From NCBI GenBank assembly GCA_022793995.1, contig JAAWDY010000068.1:1-64000 (forward strand): 64,000 bases of DNA, read 5' to 3'. Shown in pieces: positions 1-9,306 of this stretch; the first letter of the stretch is position 1; every line of letters begins with the position of its first letter. The notes below the pieces were generated by a model. That model was not told the DNA's origin and ran no database searches. It saw only the letters and a program-made list of their open reading frames with translations. The stretch comes from Coprococcus sp. (GTDB lineage Bacteria; Bacillota; Clostridia; Lachnospirales; Lachnospiraceae). The translations under genes were made by a program, and so were the position numbers.

Positions 1-135
1 AAAGGACTTGCAAGGAGAAAGCAAAGGAAGTATAGTATAAAAAGACGTTGAACTGATATATCTGATACACATCTGGCAGTTTCTGCCACTATAATTCCTA
101 CAGTAAATTTACGCCGCCCAAGCAAAATGTTATAA

Positions 136-164
136 TTGCTTGATTGGAAAATGTGTGCTACAAT
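136..164 (+). promoter_or_regulatory. Promoter of hisA
   Basis: TTGCTT at 136-141 and TACAAT at 159-164 are separated by 17 bp, and the start codon follows at 197 behind an AGGAGGAGG ribosome site. A second hexamer pair (TTTACG at 108, TATAAT at 131) overlaps it and is also 17 bp apart, so two starts are possible. Positions 1-130 hold no gene I can recognise. Confidence 0.55.
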
Positions 165-196
165 CCACTCATGGAAAAACATAGGAGGAGGAAGCC

Positions 197-1006
197 ATGA
201 GATTTCGTCCATGTATTGATATCCACAATGGAGCGGTAAAGCAGATCGTCGGCGGAAGCCTGAAGGATGAGGGCGACGCGGCACTGGAGAACTTCGTCTC
301 CACAAAGGATGCGGATTATTATGCGCGTATGTACCAAAGAGACGCTCTTATAGGAGGGCATGTGATCCTTCTGAATCCAGTTTCTTCTGATTATTATGAG
401 GCCACCCGCCGGCAGGCCTACGCGGCGCTTTCGGCCTACCCGCAGGGAATGCAGGCGGGAGGAGGAATCACGGCGGATAACGCGGCGGAATTTCTGGAGG
501 CAGGGGCCAGCCATGTGATTGTGACATCCTATGTGTTCCGGGACGGGAAGATTTCCTGGGAGAATTTGGAGAGGCTGGTACACGCTGTGGGGAAGGAGCA
601 TGTGACACTGGACGTTAGCTGCAGAAAGAAGGAAGATGGGTACTATGTTGTGACGGACCGTTGGCAGAAATTTACAGATGTTAGGCTAAATGACCGGGCG
701 CTGAATGATCTGGCAGGATACTGTGATGAATTTTTGGTACATGGTGTGGACGTAGAAGGTAAGATATCCGGCGCGGCGGAAGAACTTGTACGCCTTTTGG
801 CGGCGTGGGACGGCGCGGCGGCGGTCACTTATGCCGGCGGGATTGGAAGCATGGAGGATGTACGCCGGTTTGCCGAGATTTCCCAGGGGAGACTGGATTT
901 TACGATCGGGAGCGCGCTTGATATTTTCGGCGGAACGATTCCTTACGCCGAGGTCGCCGGGGCGAATAAAGCCTTACTCCCACTGGCAAGCGAGCTTGCC
1001 GTGTGA
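197..1006 (+). CDS. hisA: HisA, eukaryote-like ProFAR isomerase
   Basis: This is phosphoribosylformimino-5-aminoimidazole carboxamide ribotide isomerase of histidine biosynthesis, a cytoplasmic TIM-barrel enzyme. The 269-residue protein opens with RFRPCIDIHNGAVKQIVGG, the phosphate-binding start of the barrel. It has the second-half signatures LVHGVDVEGK and VTYAGGI, and ends with a DFTIGSALDIFGG phosphate-binding loop. This layout resembles fungal/plant HIS6 more than bacterial HisA, which is a known variant in Clostridia. It stands alone here, with secA downstream and no other his gene in the window, so the rest of the pathway must lie elsewhere. The start at 197 follows a strong AGGAGGAGG site. 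A GGCAAGC/GCTTGCC hairpin at the very end of the gene may help termination. Confidence 0.9.
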   Translation: MRFRPCIDIHNGAVKQIVGGSLKDEGDAALENFVSTKDADYYARMYQRDALIGGHVILLNPVSSDYYEATRRQAYAALSAYPQGMQAGGGITADNAAEFLEAGASHVIVTSYVFRDGKISWENLERLVHAVGKEHVTLDVSCRKKEDGYYVVTDRWQKFTDVRLNDRALNDLAGYCDEFLVHGVDVEGKISGAAEELVRLLAAWDGAAAVTYAGGIGSMEDVRRFAEISQGRLDFTIGSALDIFGGTIPYAEVAGANKALLPLASELAV

Positions 1007-1037
1007 AAAGACTTTTTGCACTGATATTATAAATTGA

Positions 1038-1066
1038 TTGAAGAAAAAGGAAAATAGTGTTACAAT
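1038..1066 (+). promoter_or_regulatory. Promoter of secA
   Basis: TTGAAG (1038-1043), a 17-bp spacer and TACAAT (1061-1066) lie between the hisA stop and the secA start at 1108. The ribosome site is ATAAGGAG. Confidence 0.6.
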
Positions 1067-1107
1067 GCAAAATAGGGTTTTTTTATTCATCATAAGGAGT
1101 TTAGGTT

Positions 1108-3678
1108 ATGGGCTTATTTGAGAAAATATTTGGAACACATAGTCAGAATGAGTTAAAGAGGATCTATCCGATTGTAGACCATATTGAAGCGTTGGAACCG
1201 CAGATGCAGAAGCTGAGCGATGAGGAGCTCCGGGAGAAGACCAGGGAATTCCGGGAACGGTTGGAAGGCGGGGAGACTCTGGACGATATTCTTCCAGAGG
1301 CTTTTGCGGTCGTAAGAGAAGCGTCGGTCCGTGTCCTCAATATGCGGCATTTCCGGGTGCAGCTTGTGGGCGGTATCGTCCTGCACCAGGGGCGTATCGC
1401 GGAGATGAAAACCGGTGAAGGAAAGACGCTGGTGGCAACGCTTCCGGCATATCTGAACGCACTTCCCGGGCAGGGCGTGAATATTGTAACGGTGAACGAT
1501 TACCTGGCGAAGCGTGACGCGGAGTGGATGGGAAAGATACACGAATTTCTAGGGCTGACGGTAGGCGTAGTCCTGAATTCCATGAGCAATGACGAGAGAC
1601 GGGAAGCGTATAACTGTGATATCACCTATGTGACGAACAATGAGCTGGGGTTTGATTATCTGCGTGATAATATGGTCATCTATAAAGAACAGCTTGTGCA
1701 GCGGGGCATGAAATACGCCATCATCGACGAGGTAGACTCGATTCTCATCGACGAGGCGAGGACGCCGCTTATCATTTCTGGACAGAGCGGGAAGTCGACC
1801 CGGCTCTACGAGGCCTGCGACATTCTTGCAAGGCAGCTTCAGAAAGGGGAGGCAAGCGGAGAATTCTCGAAGATGAACGCCATTATGGGCGAGGAGATCG
1901 AGGAGACCGGCGATTTTATCGTCAATGAGAAGGAAAAGAATATTAATCTGACCGAAGACGGCGTAAAGAAAGTCGAACAATTCTTCCATATTGAAAATCT
2001 TGCGGATCCGGAGAACTTAGAGATCCAGCACAATATTATCTTGGCGCTGCGCGCCCACAACCTGATGTTCCGCGACCAAAATTATGTTGTCAAGGACGAC
2101 GAGGTTCTGATCGTCGATGAATTTACCGGGCGCATTATGCCGGGACGCCGTTATTCCGACGGGCTCCATCAGGCGATTGAGGCAAAGGAGCATGTGAAAG
2201 TCAAAAGAGAGAGCCGGACGCTAGCGACGATCACCTTCCAGAATTTGTTCAATAAATTCGAGAAGAAGTCAGGTATGACTGGTACCGCTCTCACCGAGGA
2301 AGCGGAGTTCCGCGACATTTACGGGATGGACGTGATCGAGATTCCAACGAACCTCCCGGTTCAGAGAATCGATATGAATGATGTGGTCTATAAGACAAAG
2401 AAAGAAAAATATAACGCAGTGATAGACGCGGTCTGTGAGGCGCATGAAAAACAGCAGCCGGTGCTGGTGGGTACGATTACAATCGAGACTTCTGAGCTTT
2501 TGAGTAAGATGCTGACAAGGCGGGGCATCAGGCACAATGTCTTGAACGCCAAGTTCCACGAGATGGAGGCGGAGATCGTCGCGCAGGCAGGACAGCACGG
2601 GGCGGTAACGATTGCCACGAACATGGCAGGCCGTGGTACGGACATCAAGCTTGACGACGAGGCGAAAGCGGCGGGAGGACTTAAGATTATCGGTACAGAG
2701 CGGCACGAGTCCCGGCGTATCGACAACCAGCTCCGCGGACGTTCCGGGCGTCTGGGCGATCCGGGAGAGTCCAAGTTTTACCTTTCCCTTGAGGATGATT
2801 TGCTGCGGTTATTCGGCTCTGAACGTCTGATGGGTATCTTTAACGCTCTTGGCGTGGAAGAAGGCGAGGAGATTGAGCACAAGATGCTTTCCGACGTGAT
2901 CGAGAAAGCACAGAAGAAGATCGAGAACAATAACTTTGGCATCCGTAAGAATTTGCTGGAATACGACCAGGTAATGAACGAACAAAGGGAGATCATCTAC
3001 GAAGAGAGAAGGCGCGTGCTGAACGGAGAAAGCATGCGGGACGCGATTTTCCATATGGTCACGGAGTTTGTGGAAAATGCTGTGGACTCTAATATTCCGG
3101 CCGACTTAGATTATGAAGACTGGAACCTTGGGGTGCTGAACAGGGAGCTTTTGGCAGTGATCCCGTCCATGGCGGCTGTTACGGATGAAGACGTTAAGGG
3201 AAAAGAAGTCAAGCAGTTGAAGCATCTCCTTAAAGAGCGGGCAGTGAAGGCGTACGAGGAAAAAGAGACGGAGTTTCCGGAAGCCGAGCACTTGCGGGAA
3301 GTGGAGCGTGTATTCCTCCTCAGGGTGATCGACGCCAAATGGATGGCCCACATCGACGACATGGATCAGCTCCGGCAGGGAATCGGGCTGCAGGCTTACG
3401 GGCAGAGAGATCCGCTTGTGGAGTACAAGATGCTGGGCTACGATATGTTCGGGGAGATGACCCAGGCGATCACAATGGATACGGTGCGTTTGCTCTTCCA
3501 TGTGAGGGTAGAACAGAAGGTAGAGAGGGAGCAGGTCGCAAAGGTGACGGGTACGAATAAGGACGACAGCGCGGTGAAAGCGCCGAAGGTGCGTTCTGAG
3601 AAGAAAGTATACCCCAACGATCCGTGTCCCTGCGGAAGCGGGAAGAAGTACAAACAGTGTTGCGGACGCAAGAAATAG
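1108..3678 (+). CDS. secA: SecA preprotein translocase ATPase
   Basis: SecA is the motor ATPase that drives unfolded preproteins through SecYEG at the cytoplasmic membrane. The 856 residues are full family length. Visible parts in order are: the Walker A loop MKTGEGKT near residue 105, the DEVD Walker B box ([13 protein letters not shown]) near 210, the second helicase domain with [13 protein letters not shown] near 510 and [14 protein letters not shown] near 545, the scaffold and wing domains, and a C-terminal zinc-binding tail [13 protein letters not shown]. The C-terminal zinc tail binds SecB or phospholipid in other bacteria. The gene has its own promoter and is followed by a short degenerate repeat and prfB. 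Confidence 0.97.
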   Translation: MGLFEKIFGTHSQNELKRIYPIVDHIEALEPQMQKLSDEELREKTREFRERLEGGETLDDILPEAFAVVREASVRVLNMRHFRVQLVGGIVLHQGRIAEMKTGEGKTLVATLPAYLNALPGQGVNIVTVNDYLAKRDAEWMGKIHEFLGLTVGVVLNSMSNDERREAYNCDITYVTNNELGFDYLRDNMVIYKEQLVQRGMKYAIIDEVDSILIDEARTPLIISGQSGKSTRLYEACDILARQLQKGEASGEFSKMNAIMGEEIEETGDFIVNEKEKNINLTEDGVKKVEQFFHIENLADPENLEIQHNIILALRAHNLMFRDQNYVVKDDEVLIVDEFTGRIMPGRRYSDGLHQAIEAKEHVKVKRESRTLATITFQNLFNKFEKKSGMTGTALTEEAEFRDIYGMDVIEIPTNLPVQRIDMNDVVYKTKKEKYNAVIDAVCEAHEKQQPVLVGTITIETSELLSKMLTRRGIRHNVLNAKFHEMEAEIVAQAGQHGAVTIATNMAGRGTDIKLDDEAKAAGGLKIIGTERHESRRIDNQLRGRSGRLGDPGESKFYLSLEDDLLRLFGSERLMGIFNALGVEEGEEIEHKMLSDVIEKAQKKIENNNFGIRKNLLEYDQVMNEQREIIYEERRRVLNGESMRDAIFHMVTEFVENAVDSNIPADLDYEDWNLGVLNRELLAVIPSMAAVTDEDVKGKEVKQLKHLLKERAVKAYEEKETEFPEAEHLREVERVFLLRVIDAKWMAHIDDMDQLRQGIGLQAYGQRDPLVEYKMLGYDMFGEMTQAITMDTVRLLFHVRVEQKVEREQVAKVTGTNKDDSAVKAPKVRSEKKVYPNDPCPCGSGKKYKQCCGRKK

Positions 3679-3750
3679 AGGGAACGTAAGTAATAGATTG
3701 AAATCAGGAAATAGAAGGAAACCACAAGATAGAGGGAAAACAAGAAATAG
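3679..3750 (+). repeat. Four 18-bp degenerate repeats after the secA stop
   Basis: Immediately after the secA TAG come four units of exactly 18 bp (3679, 3697, 3715, 3733). Each ends in ATAG or GATAG, and each is in frame with secA. The last unit (agggaaaacaagaaatag) closely matches the end of secA itself (aagaaatag), followed again by AGGG. The pattern suggests tandem copying of the stop-codon region, giving five stop codons in a row in one frame. Confidence 0.7.
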
Positions 3751-3788
3751 AGGGTATATTATTTATAGAATGGATAGAGGTGAGATAA

Positions 3789-4899
3789 GTGGTTGAGTTT
3801 GAAGGCCTAAGAAGCGCGCTTGGCGCATATGACGAACCCCTTAAGGAAATGAGGGATTCACTTTGACCTCCCTGTAAAGAGACAGCGGGTGGAAGAATTA
3901 GAGCGGAAGATGGAAGAAGAGGGGTTCTGGGAGAATATTGAGGAATCCCAGAAAACGATGAAAGAGATCAGCAGTCTCAATGATTCTTTAAAAGCATCGG
4001 ATTCCCTGGAAGAAAAGTATGAGGACATCAGGATGCTTATTGAACTTGCGGACGAGGAGGAAGATACCTCCCTGATTCCAGAGATCCGAAAAGAGTTGGA
4101 ATTTTTCAAGAAAGAATTTGAAGAGCTGCGCATCCAGACTCTACTGTCCGGCGAATACGATACGTACAATGCGATCGTGACCCTGCATGCGGGAGCCGGG
4201 GGAACGGAGAGCTGCGACTGGGTGAATATGCTGTACAGGATGTACACCCGGTATGCGCAAAGCGAAGGGTACGGGCTCACGGTCCTGGATTTTCAGGACG
4301 GCGAGATCACTGGGCTTAAGGGGATTACCTTTGAGGTGAATGGAGAGAATGCTTACGGACATTTTGAGTCGGAAAAGGGCATACACCGTCTGGTGCGTAT
4401 CTCACCGTTCAATTCCGCGGGGAAGCGCCAGACTTCCTTTGCGTCCTGCGACGTGATACCGGATATAGAGGACGATATCGATGTGGAGATCAATGAGGAC
4501 GACTTGAAGATCGATACGTATCATTCCAGCGGAGCCGGAGGGCAGCATATCAATAAGACCTCTTCTGCAGTCAGGATCACGCACCTTCCTACAGGGATTG
4601 TGGTGCAGTGCCAGAACGAGAGGTCGCAGCTTTTTAATAAGGATAAGGCGATGCAGATGCTCCGCTCCAAGCTGTATCTGCTGAAAAAGCAGGAGCAGGA
4701 GGAGAAGATGTCCGGGATCCGCGGTGAAGTGCGGGATATCAATTTCGGAAGCCAGATTCGCTCCTATATCATGCATCCGTATACCATGGTAAAGGATCAC
4801 AGGACAGGCGAGGAGTGCGGCAATGTGAACGCTGTGCTGGACGGGGAACTGGAAGGATTTATTAACGCATACTTGAAACAAAGGAATAGTAATGGATAA
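3789..4899 (+). CDS. prfB: Peptide chain release factor 2, made by programmed +1 frameshift
   Basis: RF2 reads UGA and UAA stop codons and releases the finished peptide from the ribosome. The gene starts at a GTG (3789) behind AGAGGTGA and encodes 25 codons ending in CTT, followed by an in-frame TGA at 3864-3866. Slipping one base at CTTTGAC continues in the long frame that runs from 3865 to 4899. Joined, the product begins VVEFEGLRSALGAYDEPL and is about 370 residues, the normal length. The long frame contains the GGQ motif (SGAGGQHINKTSS), which reaches the peptidyl-transferase centre. As in other bacteria, low RF2 should raise frameshifting and thus RF2 synthesis. The gene ends inside the start of the next one (8-bp overlap). 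Confidence 0.95.
3851..3867 (+). promoter_or_regulatory. prfB +1 programmed frameshift site
   Basis: The sequence is GAGGGATTCACTTTGAC. GAGGG acts as the internal Shine-Dalgarno-like element and CTT TGA C is the classic slip site. The TGA at 3864-3866 is in the first frame; the next codon after the shift is GAC at 3865-3867. Confidence 0.9.
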
Positions 4900-5332
4900 T
4901 ACAAAATACTTTGTCGTTACAAAAAAAGCCGTCCCAGAGGTTCTTCTGAAAGTGGTGGAGGCAAAACAGCTTTTGGCGGCCAACCGGGGGATGACGATCC
5001 AGGAAGCGGCCCAAAAGACCGGCATCAGCCGGAGTTCTTTCTATAAATATAAGGACGACATTTTCCCGTTCCATGAGAATGAGAAAGGGCAGACCGTCAC
5101 GCTGGTGATTCAGCTTGACGACACGCCGGGCGCGATGGCGGAGCTTTTGGGCAAGGTAGCCAAATATCAGGCGAATATCCTGACGATCCATCAGAGTATC
5201 CCGATCAATAAAGTGGCGACAATTACCCTCAGTGTGGAGGTGCTTGCCGGAACCGGTAATCTGTCGGATATGGTGGAAGAGATGGAGCAAAATACAGGAG
5301 TGCATTATTTAAAGATAGTAGGCAGGGAGTAA
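4892..5332 (+). CDS. ACT-domain protein of the PheB/UPF0735 family
   Basis: A 146-residue protein with an N-terminal helix-turn-helix-like segment (MTIQEAAQKTGISRSSFYKYKDDIFPF, residues about 33-58). It is followed by an ACT domain (about 68-146) of the kind that binds amino acids (VIQLDDTPGAMAELLGKVAKY). The family is usually annotated as PheB or UPF0735 and is typically found just upstream of homoserine dehydrogenase, as here. It overlaps the end of prfB by 8 bp and is 5 bp from hom, so the three are probably co-transcribed. An amino-acid-sensing regulator of the aspartate pathway is a reasonable inference; the exact ligand is not known from sequence. Confidence 0.82.
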   Translation: MDNTKYFVVTKKAVPEVLLKVVEAKQLLAANRGMTIQEAAQKTGISRSSFYKYKDDIFPFHENEKGQTVTLVIQLDDTPGAMAELLGKVAKYQANILTIHQSIPINKVATITLSVEVLAGTGNLSDMVEEMEQNTGVHYLKIVGRE

Positions 5333-5337
5333 GAAGG

Positions 5338-6558
5338 ATGAAGATTGCAATATTAGGTTTTGGAACAGTCGGTTCCGGAGTGGCAGAGGTGTTGGATACG
5401 AACAAGGCCTTGATTACACAAAGGGCGGGCGAGGAGATTGAGGTCAAATATGTTCTGGATCTGAGGGATTTTCCGGGGCAGAAGATACAGGAGAAAATCG
5501 TACATGACTACGATGTGATCGCGGACGATCCGGAAATCAAAGTGGTGGTGGAGGTGATGGGCGGCGTGGAGCCGGCTAATACGTTCGTGAAACGGGCGCT
5601 TCTTGCCGGGAAAAGCGTAGTTACCTCGAATAAGGCGCTGGTGGCAAAGTGCGGAGCGGATCTCCTGAAGACAGCCAGAGAAAAGAAGGTCAATTTCCTG
5701 TTTGAGGCCAGCGTGGGAGGAGGGATCCCGATCCTGCGCGCTCTGGGAGTCTCTCTTACGGCGGACGAGATTGAGGAGATCACCGGTATTTTGAATGGAA
5801 CTACCAACTATATGATGACAAAGATGTTCTACGAGGGGGCGGATTATAGGACGGTTCTTAAGGAAGCGCAGCAGAACGGATATGCGGAAGCGGATCCCAC
5901 GGCTGATGTGGAAGGGTACGATGCCTGCCGCAAGATCGCGATCCTTGCCTCCATCATATCAGGAAAACAGGTGGATTTTGAGGATATTTACACAGAAGGG
6001 ATCACGAAAGTCACTTCGGAGGATATGAAATACGCCAAGGCGATGGGGATGACGATCAAGCTTCTGGCTAAGTGCATCTACCGTGACGGCAAGATTTCTG
6101 CTGGGGTAGCGCCCTGCCTGCTTCCCGCGGAGCACCCTCTATATAGTGTGAACGATGTGTTCAACGCTGTGTTTGTACGTGGGAACATGCTGGGAGACGC
6201 AATGTTCTACGGAAGCGGCGCAGGGAAGCTGCCGACGGCAAGCGCAGTGGTATCGGATGTGATCGCAGCGGTCAAAAACCCGGACAAAGACATCATGAAT
6301 TTCTGGTCGGAAGAAAAGCAGCCTCTTGTGGCCTGGAAGGATACGAAGAAGAGGTTCCTGGTGCGGGTAAAAGGCGATTGGCCTGAAAAGGACGGCGAGG
6401 TCCGAAAGGTTTTCGGCGGCGACGTGGTATTTGTGGAGACGGAAGAACGTCTGGGAGAATGCGGGTTCGTCACGCCGGTTATGACGGAGGAAGCGTATCA
6501 AGAGAAGGCAGAGACCTTTGACGGGATTTTGCATATGATAAGGATAGAGGAAGACTAG
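5338..6558 (+). CDS. hom: Homoserine dehydrogenase
   Basis: Hom reduces aspartate semialdehyde to homoserine with NAD(P)H, the branch point toward threonine and methionine. The 406 residues show the Rossmann loop GFGTVGSGV at the N-terminus and the catalytic-domain signature ANTFVKRALLAGKSVVTSNKALV. They also show the stretch GGGIPILRALGVSLTADEIEEITGILNGTTNYM, with the conserved NGTTN and the later EADPTADVEGYDA. The protein lacks a full C-terminal ACT domain of the classic kind. This fits regulation being supplied by the ACT protein encoded 5 bp upstream. It is followed 29 bp later by aspartokinase, giving a compact aspartate-family operon. Confidence 0.95.
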   Translation: MKIAILGFGTVGSGVAEVLDTNKALITQRAGEEIEVKYVLDLRDFPGQKIQEKIVHDYDVIADDPEIKVVVEVMGGVEPANTFVKRALLAGKSVVTSNKALVAKCGADLLKTAREKKVNFLFEASVGGGIPILRALGVSLTADEIEEITGILNGTTNYMMTKMFYEGADYRTVLKEAQQNGYAEADPTADVEGYDACRKIAILASIISGKQVDFEDIYTEGITKVTSEDMKYAKAMGMTIKLLAKCIYRDGKISAGVAPCLLPAEHPLYSVNDVFNAVFVRGNMLGDAMFYGSGAGKLPTASAVVSDVIAAVKNPDKDIMNFWSEEKQPLVAWKDTKKRFLVRVKGDWPEKDGEVRKVFGGDVVFVETEERLGECGFVTPVMTEEAYQEKAETFDGILHMIRIEED

Positions 6559-6587
6559 AAGCTCTGCTGGGCAGGTAGGAGGAAAGT

Positions 6588-7796
6588 ATGCTGGTAGTAA
6601 AGAAGTTTGGCGGCAGTTCTGTTGCGGACAAGGAACGCATTTTTAATGTGGCGAGGCGCTGCGCAGAGGAATATCAGATAGGAAACGACGTGGTTGTCGT
6701 TCTGTCCGCGATGGGGGATACCACGGATGATCTCTTAATGAAGGCGGAAGACATCAATCCGTACCCGTCAAAGAGGGAACTGGATATGCTGCTTACGACC
6801 GGGGAACAGATTTCCGTAGCGCTGATGGCCATGGCGCTCCAATTCCTCCATGTTCCGGCGATTTCATTGAATGGGTTTCAGGTGCAGATGCACACCACAT
6901 CCCGGAATGGGAACGCGCGTTTAAAGCGAATCGACACGGAACGTATCCGGCATGAACTGGAGAACCGCAGGATTGTGATTGTGACTGGATTTCAAGGAGT
7001 CAATAAGTATGACGATTATACGACTCTTGGACGGGGAGGTTCCGACACAACGGCAGTGGCGCTGGCCGCCGCCCTCCATGCGGATAAGTGTGAGATCTAT
7101 ACCGATGTGGAAGGCGTGTATACCGCGGATCCCCGGGTGGTTCCGAACGCCAGGAAGATCACGGAGATCACATATGACGAGATGCTTGAACTTGCCACAT
7201 CCGGCGCTAAGGTCCTGCATAATCGTTCGGTGGAGATGGCGAAGAAATATGGGGTGGAGCTGGTCGTCAGATCCAGCTTAAACACAGAAGAAGGAACCGT
7301 AGTCAAGGAGGTAGTCAAGGTGGAAAAGATGTTAATTACCGGCGTTGCCGCGGATAAAAATACAGCAAGGATTTCCGTGATCGGAATCGTGGATCGTCCG
7401 GGAACCGCGTTTAAGATTTTCAATACCCTGGCAAAGCATAATATCAATGTGGATATTATTCTCCAGTCTGTCGGACGCGGAGGAACAAAGGATATTTCTT
7501 TCACTGTTTCCCAGGAGGACCTCAGGGAGGCGCTTCAGGTGTTGGAAGATTACAAAGAAGCGCTGACGATCCAGGAGATCACCTACAGCGAGAATGTGGC
7601 GAAAATATCGATTGTAGGCGCGGGAATGCTGAGTAACCCAGGCGTTGCGGCGACAATGTTTGAGTCGCTCTGCAATTCTAATATTAATATTAATATGATA
7701 TCCACGTCCGAGATCCGTATCACCGTACTGATCGACGAGAAGGATGCGGATAAAGCTCTGGTCGCGGTCCACGACGGTTTTGGGCTGGAGGATTAG
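6588..7796 (+). CDS. lysC: Aspartokinase
   Basis: Aspartokinase phosphorylates aspartate, the first step toward lysine, threonine and methionine. The 402 residues begin LVVKKFGGSSVADKERI, the nucleotide and aspartate-binding start of the amino-acid kinase fold. They carry GRGGSDTTAVALA in the middle and two C-terminal ACT domains (about 265-330 and 340-402) that normally bind lysine or threonine for feedback control. The length and tandem ACT arrangement match the Clostridia/Bacillus monofunctional class. The ribosome site is AGGAGGAAAG. No riboswitch-sized leader precedes it: only 29 bp separate it from hom. Confidence 0.95.
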   Translation: MLVVKKFGGSSVADKERIFNVARRCAEEYQIGNDVVVVLSAMGDTTDDLLMKAEDINPYPSKRELDMLLTTGEQISVALMAMALQFLHVPAISLNGFQVQMHTTSRNGNARLKRIDTERIRHELENRRIVIVTGFQGVNKYDDYTTLGRGGSDTTAVALAAALHADKCEIYTDVEGVYTADPRVVPNARKITEITYDEMLELATSGAKVLHNRSVEMAKKYGVELVVRSSLNTEEGTVVKEVVKVEKMLITGVAADKNTARISVIGIVDRPGTAFKIFNTLAKHNINVDIILQSVGRGGTKDISFTVSQEDLREALQVLEDYKEALTIQEITYSENVAKISIVGAGMLSNPGVAATMFESLCNSNININMISTSEIRITVLIDEKDADKALVAVHDGFGLED

Positions 7797-7842
7797 CAGG
7801 GGATCCGCGGCTTTAGCGGCTTTATCCGACTCTGCCGGCATT

Positions 7843-8304
7843 TTAGGTGAGTTTTTTCTGGCTGAGCATACTGTTGTGGTATTCGACTGAGAAGGTCACA
7901 TCTTCCCCGAACCACTCCGGCGGGACAAAGGAGAGCGCCGCGCTTTCATCTGGAAATTCTACCTCAGCGAGAATGAGGGGCGATAGCGGGGCCTTGAAAA
8001 CGTCCAGCTCGATCGTCAGATCATCATAGCCGGGGCAGGGGATGAGGTAGCGGTCTTTTTTGAGAAGGATCCCGTCCGTTTTGGCGGAAAGATGCCGGTA
8101 GGCTTCTTCGGTGAGGGGGAGATTATATTCTTCCCGCACCATGAGTCCCGATGATTTGTAGGTAAGTTCATATTTCTCGTCGTCTTTGCGGATCCGCACC
8201 ACAGGATCGGTGCAAAGGTAACCCTGCTCGATACGGCGGCGGGGGAAAGAGTCGAGATTGGCCGGCAGGCTTTTTATAAGATATTTTCTTTCGATTTCCA
8301 TCAT
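7843..8304 (-). CDS. CYTH domain protein (triphosphate tunnel enzyme family)
   Basis: A 153-residue protein on the minus strand, convergent with lysC. It opens MMEIERKYLIKSLP, the EIERKFL signature of the CYTH family. It then has alternating charged strands (VRIRKDDEKYELTYKS, LTIELDVF, ILAEVEFPDESAA) typical of the triphosphate tunnel. Family members act on triphosphates or inorganic polyphosphate, and some are adenylyl cyclases or thiamine triphosphatases. The short bacterial type seen here is usually a tripolyphosphatase or of unknown role, so no substrate is assigned. Two ATG codons in tandem follow a GAGGAG site. Confidence 0.85.
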   Translation of the reverse strand: MMEIERKYLIKSLPANLDSFPRRRIEQGYLCTDPVVRIRKDDEKYELTYKSSGLMVREEYNLPLTEEAYRHLSAKTDGILLKKDRYLIPCPGYDDLTIELDVFKAPLSPLILAEVEFPDESAALSFVPPEWFGEDVTFSVEYHNSMLSQKKLT

Positions 8305-8545
8305 TGTTTCAGTCTCCTCTTCTATCGTGTTTTCTTGAGTTTATGAAGGACGTTCGTCCCCTTAATTCCTATCAGCCGGATTCTTGCAGCAAGTCATCCG
8401 GCCAGTAAAGCAGCGGTTTCAGACATTCAGTCCCTCGCCCTTCGGCGGCTTTTCAATGGGCTGGATGCGTTACAGTTTGCGGTGGGTTAGGCCGTGAACT
8501 ATAACCAGTATAAAAAAATATCACACGATTTACAAGGGCAGATGA

Positions 8546-8574
8546 TTGTATTTTGTGAGATGGTCTGCTAAAAT
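8546..8574 (+). promoter_or_regulatory. Promoter for the DJ-1/PfpI gene leader
   Basis: TTGTAT (8546-8551), a 17-bp spacer and TAAAAT (8569-8574) predict a start near 8581 and a leader of about 155 nt. The stretch 8305-8545 upstream carries no gene I can see. It contains a GCCGGAT/ATCCGGC hairpin at 8375-8402, with no T-run on either side. Confidence 0.6.
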
Positions 8575-8602
8575 ATGGCTGTGAATCGAAAAATATTTCT
8601 AA

Positions 8603-8708
8603 CTGTGCGGCTGATTCAGGCAGTTTCAGTAAGGAAATGTCTGCTTATATGCAAGCATAGCGCATCCATTTCCTTACTGAAGCCCTGCCGTGCATCGCAG
8701 CCGCACAG
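8603..8708 (+). other. Long hairpin in the 5' leader of the DJ-1/PfpI gene
   Basis: An outer stem CTGTGCGGCTG (8603-8613) pairs with CAGCCGCACAG (8698-8708). A perfect 15-bp inner stem pairs 8625-8639 (TTCAGTAAGGAAATG) with 8667-8681. Between them, GGCAG pairs with CTGCC. The loop around 8640-8666 can form a further TGCTT/AAGCA pairing. It lies inside the predicted leader and ends about 14 nt before the GAAAGGA ribosome site at 8721. A leader regulator or a small palindromic repeat element are both possible. Confidence 0.7.
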
Positions 8709-8736
8709 GAATAAGATCAAGAAAGGACAGACGGAT

Positions 8737-9291
8737 ATGAGTGAAGTAAGCGTATTTTTGGCGGATGGATTTGAGGAGATCGAGGGACTGACGGTCGTTG
8801 ACCTGATGCGCAGGGCAGGTATCGACGTGGAAATGGTGTCGATTATGGAGAAAAAGAAGATCATGGGTTCCCATAAGATCGTGGTGAAGGCGGATGTCAA
8901 GTTTGAAAAGGCGGATTTTTCCGATACAAAGATGCTGGTTCTTCCGGGCGGGCTTACCGGGACGGAGAACTTGAAGGCGCACAAAGGGCTGAGAGAACTG
9001 CTCCTTAAGTTCCATGAAGAAGGCAAACATTTGGCCGCCATCTGCGCGGCGCCGACGATTTTGGCAGGCCTTGGCCTTCTCGAAGGGAAGAGGGCGACGT
9101 GTTATCCTTCTATGGAGGAGGAACTTGCCGGGGCTAAGGCTGTGGGGGAAGCAGCGGTTACGGACGGCACGGTTACGACAGGACGCGGAATGGGTGCGTC
9201 CATCGCATTTGCGCTGCAGCTTGTCGCACTTCTTCGGGATCAGGAGACGGCAGACGCTCTTGCGGAGAAAATCGTATATCAAATAAAGTAA
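8737..9291 (+). CDS. DJ-1/PfpI family protein
   Basis: A 184-residue protein of the DJ-1/ThiJ/PfpI superfamily. The chosen ATG (8737) begins SEVSVFLADGFEEIEGLTVVDLMRRAG, which is the family N-terminus, and follows GAAAGGACAG. A longer frame starting at 8575 would include the hairpin leader and is not believed. The nucleophile elbow is LAAICAAPTILA (cysteine near residue 105), with E near residue 16 as its usual partner. Members serve as glyoxalases, deglycases, chaperones or proteases, and these cannot be told apart here. It is followed 15 bp later by a membrane-anchored protein, possibly in one transcript. Confidence 0.88.
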   Translation: MSEVSVFLADGFEEIEGLTVVDLMRRAGIDVEMVSIMEKKKIMGSHKIVVKADVKFEKADFSDTKMLVLPGGLTGTENLKAHKGLRELLLKFHEEGKHLAAICAAPTILAGLGLLEGKRATCYPSMEEELAGAKAVGEAAVTDGTVTTGRGMGASIAFALQLVALLRDQETADALAEKIVYQIK

Positions 9292-9306
9292 CAGGAAGGA
9301 ATATGG

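Noticed and set aside
6559..6587. Riboswitch before lysC
   Set aside because: Only 29 bp separate it from hom, too short for a lysine riboswitch or T-box.
8575..8736. Earlier start of the DJ-1/PfpI gene
   Set aside because: It would translate the long hairpin and lacks a ribosome site; the family N-terminus begins at 8737.
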